Shown here one piece after another: positions 29,006-37,034 of a stretch of 43,622 nt of DNA. Numbering within the stretch: the first letter of the stretch is position 1; every line of letters begins with the position of its first letter. This stretch comes from Nitrosomonas sp. (GTDB taxonomy: Bacteria > Pseudomonadota > Gammaproteobacteria > Burkholderiales > Nitrosomonadaceae): positions 1 to 43,622 of the forward strand of contig JAJSDU010000023.1 in the NCBI GenBank assembly GCA_028577615.1, given 5' to 3'. The notes under the pieces were generated by a model. That model worked only from the letters and a program-made list of their open reading frames with translations. It was not told where the DNA came from and searched no databases. The position numbers were made by a program, and so were the translations under genes.

Positions 29006-30513
29006 TCTTCTTTCTGTTCTTCAGCGAACAGTTGCATTTGGCGAAGACGCGCTTCAATCGACGACATCTGATAAAAATCGCCACTGTCATCTCTTAATGC
29101 GATCTGCAGCTGTTCGATCGCGGCGTCATAAAATCCCTGGCGGAAATAGGCCTCGGCTTGCGCGCGGTGTTTGAGCATGGCATTGTTCTGCGCTGCGTAG
29201 GCGCGCGCTTGCAGCTGATAGAGCGTTATGTCATCGGAATGAAGCTGCAATTCACGGTTGATGACTTCCAGTGCGCTGTCGATCTGCTGATTCTGCAACA
29301 ATGCGTTAATATAACCATGGATGAGTGCCTTATGTTGCGGGTAAATTCTGAGCGCGCTGCGGTAAATGTTGAACGCATCATCGAACTGACCGTTGGCGAA
29401 TTTCACTGAAGCTGCCAGCGTTTCAATCATGGCTCCGGCTTGCAGGCCTTTGCGCTCGATTCTGATGGTTTTGCCTAGCGGATGATTGTCAAGGCGCGCG
29501 CCGCCTGCGTCATCCTGATCAATCAAACTGTATAACACGGTCAATTGTTCATTGGCTTCCTTGTTTTTTTTGTCACGCAGTAACGCCAGAGTGTAGCCGT
29601 AACGTTCCACCGCTTCATTACTGTAACGCTTGTCGTTCAGGCGAGCTCTGAACTGGCTCACCGCGTCGCTGGATCTGCCTTGCAGTGCACGCAGTTTTGC
29701 GCGAACCAGTTGAAAATTAATGCTGTCCGGTACCTGGCGATAAGTTATTTCCTGCGTTCTGCTCTGGATGTCGGCAATGCGCTCATAGGTGAGCGGGTGC
29801 GTACGTAAATAAGATGGCGCGCCATTCTCATAAAAACGGCCGGCTTTTTGCAGGCGTTCAAAGAAAGCCGGCATGCCCTGCGGATCAAAACCTGCTGCAA
29901 CAAGGATATTCAAACCGACGCGATCAGCTTCCTTTTCGTGTCTGCGCGTGAAATTCAACTGCGACTGTATTGCGCCGGCCTGGGAAGCGACCATAATAGC
30001 CTGACCGGCCTGCGGGTTTGAACGGGAAGCCAGAATCGCGACGGCAAGTGCGGCAAGTGATGCGATCATCGTATATTTCTGTCCCGAAATCATGCGCGCG
30101 AGGTGTTTCTGCGTAACATGTGCAATCTCGTGCGCCATGACGGCGGCCAGTTCTGATTCGCTTTGCGCGGCGATGATCAGACCGCTATTGAAACCCATGA
30201 AGCCGCCGGGCAGGGCAAACGCGTTGATTGTTGAATCCTGCAGGGCAAAAAACTCGAATGACTGTCCGGGACTGGCTTCGGTAGTGTGATTAATCAGTTT
30301 ATGGCCCAGACTGTTGAGATAAGCGGCGATCTCCGGATCGTCCAGATAACTCGGATCGGCGCGTATCTGCCGCATGATCTGCAGACCGATCTGCCGCTCT
30401 TCGCGTGGTGTGATAGTGGCCTGCGAAACATCGCCCAGATCCGGCAATTCGTGGGTAAAACCATTGACCGGAAACAGAAATGTCAGGGCGATAATGAAGC
30501 AGATGATTCGCAT
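29002..30513 (-). CDS. bepA: Periplasmic M48 metalloprotease/chaperone BepA-like
   Basis: Probable BepA homologue, which in E. coli assists or degrades stalled outer-membrane proteins, notably LptD. The 503-residue product has a signal peptide (about 1-20), an M48 domain with the zinc motif HEIAH at 128-132 and a third ligand in HEKEADR near 195, and a C-terminal TPR region (about 245-495). A membrane-like Ala-rich stretch at about 149-163 probably packs on the fold. It is last in a run with hpnA (24-base gap) and the squalene synthase. The stop codon overlaps the dtd stop. Confidence 0.9.
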   Translation of the reverse strand: MRIICFIIALTFLFPVNGFTHELPDLGDVSQATITPREERQIGLQIMRQIRADPSYLDDPEIAAYLNSLGHKLINHTTEASPGQSFEFFALQDSTINAFALPGGFMGFNSGLIIAAQSESELAAVMAHEIAHVTQKHLARMISGQKYTMIASLAALAVAILASRSNPQAGQAIMVASQAGAIQSQLNFTRRHEKEADRVGLNILVAAGFDPQGMPAFFERLQKAGRFYENGAPSYLRTHPLTYERIADIQSRTQEITYRQVPDSINFQLVRAKLRALQGRSSDAVSQFRARLNDKRYSNEAVERYGYTLALLRDKKNKEANEQLTVLYSLIDQDDAGGARLDNHPLGKTIRIERKGLQAGAMIETLAASVKFANGQFDDAFNIYRSALRIYPQHKALIHGYINALLQNQQIDSALEVINRELQLHSDDITLYQLQARAYAAQNNAMLKHRAQAEAYFRQGFYDAAIEQLQIALRDDSGDFYQMSSIEARLRQMQLFAEEQKED

Positions 30514-30537
30514 GGTGATAAGATAACTGATTCGGAG

Positions 30538-31545
30538 CTAAGTTCCTCTTCCCGGTGAGCTGCAGTAATCGTTTTCCTGATACCACCTGACGGCATCTTC
30601 CAGTGCTAATCGGGCGGGGCGGTATTGATAGCCTAATTCACGAATAGCCTTTTCACTGGTAAAGAACATCATTTTTTTGGCCATGCGGATGCTGTCCAGC
30701 GTGGCCCGGGGTTCCTTATGCGTGACGGCGGCGATTTTCTCCATCAGCCAGGCGATGGGAAGCATAAGATCCGTTGGCAGATTGATGCGCTTCTTATGCT
30801 GGCCGATGATGCTGTCGATGGTTTTCAGTACCTCCAGCAGCAACATATTATCGCCGCCAAGGATGTAACGCTCACCCGTTTTACCATGCTGGCAGGCCAG
30901 CAGGTGACCGTAGGCGATGTCGTCGACATGTGCGACATTCAGGCCAGTGTTCACATAGGCGGGCATTCTGTCATGCAGGGTATCCAGAACGATACGTCCG
31001 GTCGGTGTAGGGCGGATGTCGCGCGGGCCGATCGGTGTCGATGGATTAACAATGACCACGGGTAACTGGTGCTGACGGATCAAGTCTCTGACCATTTGTT
31101 CAGCAATGTATTTGGAGCGCTTATAGTGGCCCTGGATCTGCTCCAGCGTGACCGGTGTTTCTTCGTCAGCAGGCGCGCCATTGGCAGTCAGTCCCAGCGC
31201 CGCGACGCTGCTGGTATAGACAATGCGCTTCAATCCGGCATTGGCGGCGGCGATGATCAGTGCTTTGGTGCCATGCACATTGATATCGAACATGGTTTGA
31301 GGGTCAGGCACCCACAGACGGTAATCCGCGGCGACATGGAAAAGGTAGTCACAACCTTCGACCGCTCTTTCCAGCGAGCACTGATCGCGCAGATCCCCTT
31401 CCGCAATTTCAACCGGCAGGTTGTCGATATTGCGGCGGTCGCTGTTGGGCCTGATTAAAAGCCGTACATCATGCCCTGCTTTCAGCAGACAAAGCATGAC
31501 CGCTGAGCCTAAAAAACCTGTTGCACCTGTGACTAGCGATTTCAT
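30538..31545 (-). CDS. hpnA: Hopanoid-associated NAD-dependent epimerase HpnA
   Basis: An extended short-chain dehydrogenase of 335 residues. The NAD site GATGFLG is at residues 7-13, the catalytic YKRSK is near residue 139, and the serine is in TSSVAALG. The sequence strongly resembles HpnA, found next to squalene/hopanoid genes in many bacteria; its exact reaction is not settled (a sugar epimerase or reductase role is annotated). Here it lies 40 bases downstream of a squalene synthase and 24 bases upstream of bepA on the same strand, so an operon is likely. No hopene cyclase is in the window. Confidence 0.85.
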   Translation of the reverse strand: MKSLVTGATGFLGSAVMLCLLKAGHDVRLLIRPNSDRRNIDNLPVEIAEGDLRDQCSLERAVEGCDYLFHVAADYRLWVPDPQTMFDINVHGTKALIIAAANAGLKRIVYTSSVAALGLTANGAPADEETPVTLEQIQGHYKRSKYIAEQMVRDLIRQHQLPVVIVNPSTPIGPRDIRPTPTGRIVLDTLHDRMPAYVNTGLNVAHVDDIAYGHLLACQHGKTGERYILGGDNMLLLEVLKTIDSIIGQHKKRINLPTDLMLPIAWLMEKIAAVTHKEPRATLDSIRMAKKMMFFTSEKAIRELGYQYRPARLALEDAVRWYQENDYCSSPGRGT

Positions 31546-31585
31546 GGCAGGATATTTTTCATTGTATTGAGTGATAAGTCTGATT

Positions 31586-32644
31586 TTAACGTTCTAACAG
31601 CCATTCATCGGGTGCGGCGATTTCCGGAAGTTTGCGGGATGCAATGGTGAACAGGTGCTTCAGGGCGCTGTTGTTACCCGCAAAGAGGCTGGTGGTGAAT
31701 ACGGTTGCTTTGACCGCGCGCCGGCTGATTTTCACCTGCGTGCTTTCTTTAAAATCACGGTGATTGTTGATTTTGTTCAATGTCAATACAGCCATGCCGA
31801 GCGCCCACAGGCAGAATCTGCGTATTCCCTTTTCATGCGACGGGATCATGCAGGTGTATGTCAGTGCATTGTTGAGGTGTTTTTTTGCGATGCCAATGAG
31901 ATCGCCAAGACCGTCTTCAAATCGCGTATCGGAATAATCGGGATGAAGGTCTTTGAGTACAAATCCATGTTTCAGAAAGATATCCTGTGGCAGCCAGCAG
32001 GCGCCGCGTTTACGGTCTTCCCAGATATCCTTGAGAATATTGGTCATTTGCAGGCCCTGTCCGAAGGAAACTGCCAGTTTCATCAGTTCAGGCTTGTGGC
32101 GGTTGATTTCAGCGGAATAGTCGCAGAACAATTCGGTCAGCATCTCGCCGACAACGCCGGCAACGTAATAGCAGTAAAGATTCATGGCCGGTAAATCCCT
32201 GAGTCCGTCCAGGGTCTCGGTATCCTGAAAATCCGCCATCCCACGGCTCATGATACGTACACAACGCTCGAGCGCCTTGCGTTGCGCGGTGTTGAAACTG
32301 TGGGTAACGCGGATAACCGCGGGCGTATTTTTGATTAAATCGTGCTCGGCCGGAATGGTGTGGTCGGAGAGCAATGGATAGAGCACGTCGGCGAATTGTT
32401 CCGCGGCAATGTTGCCGCAGACCACTTCGGAGAACATATCGGATAATTGGCGTGTTTGTGCTATGGTCAATGCATTATCGTCTTCAATCGTATCGGTAAT
32501 CCGGCACAGTAAATATGCATTGCCGATCACCTGCCTGAGTGCCGCGGGCAGTTGCGGGATGGTCAATGCAAACGTCCGTGACACGCCATTAAGAATTTCA
32601 TCCTGATACCGGGTATCAGCTAAACTGGGCGATTGATTGGTCAT
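31586..32644 (-). CDS. Squalene synthase, single-protein type
   Basis: Predicted to join two farnesyl diphosphates and reduce the product to squalene with NADPH. The 352-residue protein has the first Asp-rich motif DTIED at 51-55, LYCYYVAGVVGEM at about 156-168 and the second motif DIWED at 206-210, followed by a C-terminal region (ACWLPQDIF and later TLNKI) resembling eukaryotic and Methylococcus-type squalene synthases rather than the two-enzyme HpnC/HpnD route. I chose ATG 32644 (GGAT upstream); a start at 32662 would add six residues. Phytoene synthase is an alternative, but the HpnA neighbour favours squalene. Confidence 0.85.
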   Translation of the reverse strand: MTNQSPSLADTRYQDEILNGVSRTFALTIPQLPAALRQVIGNAYLLCRITDTIEDDNALTIAQTRQLSDMFSEVVCGNIAAEQFADVLYPLLSDHTIPAEHDLIKNTPAVIRVTHSFNTAQRKALERCVRIMSRGMADFQDTETLDGLRDLPAMNLYCYYVAGVVGEMLTELFCDYSAEINRHKPELMKLAVSFGQGLQMTNILKDIWEDRKRGACWLPQDIFLKHGFVLKDLHPDYSDTRFEDGLGDLIGIAKKHLNNALTYTCMIPSHEKGIRRFCLWALGMAVLTLNKINNHRDFKESTQVKISRRAVKATVFTTSLFAGNNSALKHLFTIASRKLPEIAAPDEWLLER

Positions 32645-32710
32645 AATGGATCCATTGAACACGAAGTCTACATATTAATATTTTCCGCCCCCGAATTGGA
32701 ACAGATTTAG

Positions 32711-32834
32711 CGGCATCGCTGAAATACCAGAGCTTTAAACTAAAAGTAGACGTGTCACGAAGTATTGTGACGAAACGGAATGCGCAAGCAACCCGTAAAG
32801 CGGATGCGCGCAAATCCGGATTTTCCAGAGATGC
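32711..32834. repeat. Inverted-repeat element, family A copy 1
   Basis: A roughly 124-bp element in the gap between lysA and the squalene synthase start. Its ends form imperfect inverted repeats: GCATCGCTGAAATACC on the left and the complement of GGATTTTCCAGAGATGC on the right. The left two thirds align with copy 2 at 42959-43038 (shared GCTTTAAAC/GTTTTAAAC and AAGTrTTGTGACrAAA). About 40 extra bases lie before the right end. It has no coding capacity and looks like a small MITE or REP-like repeat. Confidence 0.6.
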
Positions 32835-32861
32835 TTTTGATTGCTCGGTATCGATAGACGG

Positions 32862-34118
32862 TTATGTTTGCAAAATGGCTTCTGATGCGGTCAATTGATC
32901 AATGGTTTCACGCGCCCGGATCAGATGGACGGTATCGCCGTCCACCATGACTTCGGCTGCACGCGGGCGGGTATTGTAATTGGAACTCATGCTCATGCCG
33001 TATGCGCCTGCGGACATGACGGCGAGCAGGTCGCCGCCTTCAAGAATAAGCTTGCGGTCATGACCGAGAAAATCCCCCGTTTCACAAACCGGGCCGACAA
33101 TCTGGTAATTACATAAATCACCTTTTCTTTTGATAACCGGCAGGATCTGGTGATAGGCTTTGTAGAGGGAAGGCCGCATCAGATCGTTCATGGCTGCGTC
33201 GACGATGGCGAAATGGCGATCCGGTGTATGTTTGATATAAGCAGTGCGTGTCAATAACAGGCCGGCATTGCCGATCAGGGAACGGCCTGGCTCGATGAGC
33301 AGCTGCAGCTTGAGCAGCCCCAGCGTTTTGCGCAACGCGGCGACATAGTCGTGTATCGAAGGCAGCGCTTCGTTGGTGTAGCGTATACCCAGACCGCCGC
33401 CAAGATCCAGATGGGTGATCTGCAGATTGTGGGCGCGCAGCCGGTGCAGCAGACTGACCAGTTTTTCGCCAGCCTGAACGAATGGATCCAGTTCGGTCAA
33501 TTGCGAACCGATATGGCAGTCCACACCGATGAACTGAATATGCGGAAAAATATCTGTCGACAGATAAATATGTTCGGCTTCTTCAATCGGAATGCCGAAT
33601 TTGTTTTCTTTCAGTCCGGTTGAAATGTAAGGATGCGTTCTGGCGTCGACATCGGGATTGACCCGCAGGCTCACCGGTGCGGTTTTGCCCATCGCTGCGG
33701 CGATCTGGTTGAGTAATTGCAGTTCGGCTATCGATTCCACGTTGAAGCACAGGATATCCGCGGCCAGAGCCATACGCATTTCATCCGCCATTTTTCCGAC
33801 CCCGGAGAACACGATTTTGCCCGGATCTCCGCCAGCTTTAATCACTCTTTGCAATTCGCCGCCGGAGACGATATCAAATCCGCTGCCAAGCCGCGCGAGC
33901 AGATTCAGTACAGCAAGATTGGAATTGGCTTTTACGGCGTAGCAAATGAGGTGATCATCATTGGCAAACGCGCGTTCAAATTCATGATAGGTGGCCGTTA
34001 AAGCGGCTCTTGAATAAACATAGCAAGGTGTGCCATATTCTTTGGCGATGGTTTCGAGTGATACGGATTCGGCATGAAGGGTGTCCTGTTGATATTCAAA
34101 TTGGGGGAAATCATTCAT
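32862..34118 (-). CDS. lysA: Diaminopimelate decarboxylase
   Basis: The last step of lysine synthesis: meso-diaminopimelate to L-lysine, PLP-dependent. The 418-residue protein has the PLP lysine Lys63 in CYAVKANSN, the glycine-rich phosphate site HLDLGGGLGIRY near residue 230, the substrate-site EPGRSL near 278 and CETGDFLG near 345, where the Cys contributes from the other subunit. Its ATG overlaps the lptM stop by 4 bases (34115-34118), so translation is probably coupled. lptM-lysA is a common arrangement in proteobacteria. Confidence 0.96.
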   Translation of the reverse strand: MNDFPQFEYQQDTLHAESVSLETIAKEYGTPCYVYSRAALTATYHEFERAFANDDHLICYAVKANSNLAVLNLLARLGSGFDIVSGGELQRVIKAGGDPGKIVFSGVGKMADEMRMALAADILCFNVESIAELQLLNQIAAAMGKTAPVSLRVNPDVDARTHPYISTGLKENKFGIPIEEAEHIYLSTDIFPHIQFIGVDCHIGSQLTELDPFVQAGEKLVSLLHRLRAHNLQITHLDLGGGLGIRYTNEALPSIHDYVAALRKTLGLLKLQLLIEPGRSLIGNAGLLLTRTAYIKHTPDRHFAIVDAAMNDLMRPSLYKAYHQILPVIKRKGDLCNYQIVGPVCETGDFLGHDRKLILEGGDLLAVMSAGAYGMSMSSNYNTRPRAAEVMVDGDTVHLIRARETIDQLTASEAILQT

Positions 34119-34291
34119 TTTTCGTTTTCATCTTTCATAGTAGCGGCTGCGGGGGGCGTTGTCGGCGTCATCGATACTGCCGGCATTTCCGTATCAGGTA
34201 TATAAAGCGGGCCTTTGTTGCCGCAGGCCGCCAATAAAACCAGCGTAACCGCAACCGCAGGTATAAACAGTGATCGCATCGGCAAACGCAC
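34115..34291 (-). CDS. lptM: LptM-like small outer-membrane lipoprotein
   Basis: A 58-residue lipoprotein, shorter than common gene-calling cut-offs. It has a signal peptide and lipobox LLAAC with lipidated Cys23, followed by GNKGPLYIPD, the hallmark of LptM (YifL), then a Pro/Thr/Ala-rich tail. In E. coli LptM helps oxidative maturation of LptD. The start is GTG 34291, because a perfect AAGGAG (34299-34304, minus strand) lies 7 bases upstream; an in-frame ATG at 34279 is the alternative. It overlaps lysA by 4 bases, a neighbour it often has. Confidence 0.9.
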   Translation of the reverse strand: MRLPMRSLFIPAVAVTLVLLAACGNKGPLYIPDTEMPAVSMTPTTPPAAATMKDENEK

Positions 34292-34304
34292 AAAAACTCT
34301 CCTT

Positions 34305-34592
34305 AAAACCTTAAAATTTTCAAACCCGGGATATTAACATGATCTGTTCAATGGAAAAATTGCCCGCTCTGCGAGTATGGCATTATAAACGGATGCACCG
34401 GATACAGGAACTGTATTCATTGAACCGGTTCCATGGCGAGCATGAGTGAACGGCTGCCTGTATTCAATCTGAAACCCGCAGTTGACCGTTATTCGCAATA
34501 ACCAACGGTATGAATAAATAGAACAACCTGAATAATATCAGCTCACCCAAATGGTGAACCACACTACGGCATTTATAGCACGCCGCTTTTTG
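34305..34592. other. Non-coding stretch upstream of lptM
   Basis: About 290 bases between the lptM ribosome site and the palindromic repeat. It must hold the lptM-lysA promoter by position, but I could not place a convincing -35/-10 pair. It contains a small TCACC-N5-GGTGA inverted repeat (34543-34557). Short open frames here (for example 34340-34453 on +) have no ribosome site or recognisable features. Confidence 0.3.
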
Positions 34593-34657
34593 TTTCCAGC
34601 TGCGTTGCAATTTGTTGTAATAACGCGTTATTACGCCTCGCTGCGCCTTGCTGGAAA
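34593..34657. repeat. Palindromic repeat centred at 34625
   Basis: TTTCCAGC (34593-34600) and GCTGGAAA (34650-34657) form the outer ends. The exact centre is an 18-base perfect palindrome, GTAATAACGCGTTATTAC (34617-34634). The two inner arms (TGCGTTGC on the left, GCTGCGCC on the right) are only partly complementary. It lies between the MCE auxiliary lipoprotein stop and lptM, both on the minus strand. It could be a REP/MITE-type repeat or a terminator for the transporter operon; there is no T-run to decide. Confidence 0.55.
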
Positions 34658-34725
34658 TAAAGATCAAAGCATTCTAAATCCCGTTCAACTGAGACTTTCA
34701 GGTTCAATGCTTTTCAGCAAACCGG

Positions 34726-35352
34726 CTAAAAATGATTCACTGCATTGTCCAGCCATTCAATAAGCTCGTCCACCAATTGATTGCTGGCGACAGTAAAGCC
34801 GCTGACGGCGCCGGCGGCATCGGCTGTCGCGGCAGCGTGGGTCGTGCTGAAGATTTTCTGGGCAATCAGCCGGTGCGCATTGTTGACGAGGCTGGCGCGA
34901 AAACGTATGGCAACATGACTGTCTGTCAGCGTATCGAAAATCTGTGAAAATTCTTCGATTTCGATGTGTAACTCATATTCCACGATAGCGACACTGCTGT
35001 CTTTGATGACCAGATGATGCGTATCGGCGGCAATTTTCTGCTTGATTTGCTGCGTGAGCAGGAATGCAGGCGGAGAAGACCAGCGGCTGCTGGCGTAAGT
35101 GTAGGATTGCGCCGCGTTGTGATAGGCAAGGCGATAATGTATGGCCGGATTGTCCAGCCATAAGGGCGCTGTAACCTGGGGAATGAGAATTTTTTTTCCG
35201 TTTTTGACGCGCTGTTGCTGCGATTGTTGTCGCTGTTCTGTTAATGGCGTAGGAACAGTGAAATTGTAAATTGCAGTCGAAGAATCGGGTCTGGGGATGA
35301 CCGTGCATCCGGTCAGCAACAGTAGCCCAAAGATAACAGCTGATTTTTTCAT
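34726..35352 (-). CDS. ABC-type transport auxiliary lipoprotein (MCE system)
   Basis: A 208-residue lipoprotein with a lipobox ending LLLLTGC (lipid-bearing Cys16), then a domain like PqiC/YmbA auxiliary lipoproteins (residues about 25-200; LAYHNAAQSYTYASSRWSSPP is typical of the family). Such proteins are thought to sit at the outer membrane and receive or hand on lipid from the MCE subunit. Its start overlaps the MCE gene stop by 4 bases (35349-35352). It is the last gene of the four-gene transporter run. Confidence 0.85.
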   Translation of the reverse strand: MKKSAVIFGLLLLTGCTVIPRPDSSTAIYNFTVPTPLTEQRQQSQQQRVKNGKKILIPQVTAPLWLDNPAIHYRLAYHNAAQSYTYASSRWSSPPAFLLTQQIKQKIAADTHHLVIKDSSVAIVEYELHIEIEEFSQIFDTLTDSHVAIRFRASLVNNAHRLIAQKIFSTTHAAATADAAGAVSGFTVASNQLVDELIEWLDNAVNHF

Positions 35353-36251
35353 CGGTTTCTTCCTGAGGGGGCAACAAAGCCATCTTCACCGGGACCAGGC
35401 GGCGATGGCGGGCGTCCGAATAACAGTATTTGAGGATTATCTTCCAGCTGGTTCAGAATACGGTCCAGGCTTTGCGAATTACGGATCAGGCCGTTACTCA
35501 CTTTGCGCAATTCCGGAACGGTGGTCGCCATTTCCTGTGTTGTGGTGGTGAGGCTGTCGATAATGCCGCCCTGCTCATTCACTTTCTGCATGGATTGATT
35601 GATCCCGGAGAGTAAGTCGTCCAAATGTCCGACCAGACTGCTTGCTTCCCGGGTTAAATGCGTAAATGACTCAAGCCCGGGCTGTAAATTATCCGCGATG
35701 CCGTCAAAGTTTCGTGTCATTTTTTCAATGTTCTTCAGTATGCTTGAAATCTGCGTCTGGTTGTCATCATTGAGCAGCTGGTGCAATTGAATGATCAGTT
35801 CATTGACATTATTGAGAATATTCTGCCCGTAACCGGCAACTTCATCGAGCAGCGAGGGCCGCATCGGAATATGGGCGCCTTCGGGCAGCGTTTCCGGAGA
35901 GGCTGGCGTATCATTTCCAAGTTGTACATAAGCCAGTCCGGTAATGCCCTGGTAGCCCAGTTGCGCATAGCTGTTTTCCGGCAATTTGATATTGCCGTCT
36001 ATCGCGATATCGATAACGATCTGCTGTCCGTTTTCGGGATCAAAATAAATACGATTGACTTTACCGATATTGACGCCGCGGTAATATACGGATGCCTGCA
36101 GATTCAGTCCGGTTACCGATTCCGAAGTGATCACCTGATAATAGTGATAGTCTATCGCGTCGCCTTTGAACCATTTGGCGACAACGAGCGCGGCGGCGCC
36201 CAGACAAATGACGAAAAGACCTGCCATGAGGGCATGTGCCCGGTTTTCCAT
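35349..36251 (-). CDS. MCE-domain lipid transport protein (MlaD-like)
   Basis: A periplasmic, membrane-anchored substrate protein of a MlaFE-type lipid transporter. The 300-residue protein has one N-terminal helix (about 8-25) and a single MCE domain (about 38-115, with YRGVNIGKV and GITGLAYVQL). A long helical tail (about 135-265) probably forms a tube or needle. The C-terminus ends in a Pro/Gly-rich segment with FGRPPSPPGPGEDG. It is much longer than E. coli MlaD (183). It starts 2 bases after the ATPase gene and overlaps the lipoprotein gene, so all are translated from one message. Confidence 0.9.
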   Translation of the reverse strand: MENRAHALMAGLFVICLGAAALVVAKWFKGDAIDYHYYQVITSESVTGLNLQASVYYRGVNIGKVNRIYFDPENGQQIVIDIAIDGNIKLPENSYAQLGYQGITGLAYVQLGNDTPASPETLPEGAHIPMRPSLLDEVAGYGQNILNNVNELIIQLHQLLNDDNQTQISSILKNIEKMTRNFDGIADNLQPGLESFTHLTREASSLVGHLDDLLSGINQSMQKVNEQGGIIDSLTTTTQEMATTVPELRKVSNGLIRNSQSLDRILNQLEDNPQILLFGRPPSPPGPGEDGFVAPSGRNR

Positions 36252-36253
36252 GA

Positions 36254-37030
36254 TTATTCCCTGTTGCCGATAAGTTGATGTTTGTTGTGCATTGTCTTGA
36301 AAAAGTTTTTGATGAAAGGATGAGGGTAATGGTGTATTTCCTCAAGCGTACCTGCTGCGACAACTTTCCGGTCGGCCAGTACCGCGATGCGATCCGACAG
36401 GGCGGCCAGCGTGTCGATATCATGCGTTACCATCACGATGGTCAAATTCAATTCACGGCGCATATCCAGAATCAGCTGCACAAAGCTTTCACTCAATTCC
36501 GGATCGAGACCGGCGGTGGGTTCGTCCAGAAACAATAATTCCGGATCCAGCGCGAGTGCGCGCGCCAGTGACACGCGTTTGATCATGCCGCCGGATAGAT
36601 TGGCCGGCATTTTGTTCGCGTGCTCCGGTTCGATGGCGACCATGTTCAACTTGACCATCACCAGATCATGAATCGTTTGTTCATCCAGTATGCGCAATTC
36701 GCGCAACGGCAGCGCAACATTGTCATAAACCGTTAAAGCGCTGAACAGCGCGCCTTGCTGGAATAATACACCGGTGCGGCTGCGAATGCTTTTATTCAGC
36801 GCAGGATTGCAATTATAGCGTGAGCTACCAAAAATTTTGACGACTCCGCCTGCCGGTGTTTCAAGACCCAGCATCTGGCGCAGCAGCGTTGTTTTGCCGC
36901 TGCCTGAGCCGCCGACAAGCGTGAGTATTTCTCCCTGCCTGACACGCAGATCCAGGTTCTGGTGGACGATATGCTGGCCAAACCGGGTTTGCAGATCTTC
37001 GATTTCGATAATGTAGGGCGCATCGTTCAT
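36254..37030 (-). CDS. MCE transporter ATPase (MlaF-like)
   Basis: The cytoplasmic ATPase of the lipid transporter, 258 residues from the chosen start. Walker A is GGSGSGKTT (near residue 38), the signature is LSGGMIKRVSLARAL, and Walker B is LLFLDEPTAGLDPE, with an H-loop in VTHDIDTL. LSGGM with Met is typical of MlaF. I chose ATG 37030, 4 bases after the permease stop; an ATG at 37054 would overlap the permease gene by 20 bases, and neither has a strong ribosome site. Confidence 0.9.
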   Translation of the reverse strand: MNDAPYIIEIEDLQTRFGQHIVHQNLDLRVRQGEILTLVGGSGSGKTTLLRQMLGLETPAGGVVKIFGSSRYNCNPALNKSIRSRTGVLFQQGALFSALTVYDNVALPLRELRILDEQTIHDLVMVKLNMVAIEPEHANKMPANLSGGMIKRVSLARALALDPELLFLDEPTAGLDPELSESFVQLILDMRRELNLTIVMVTHDIDTLAALSDRIAVLADRKVVAAGTLEEIHHYPHPFIKNFFKTMHNKHQLIGNRE

Positions 37031-37034
37031 TAAC

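Noticed and set aside
34340-34453. Short plus-strand frame upstream of lptM, considered as a cyaY remnant
   Set aside because: It has no ribosome site and no resemblance to frataxin.
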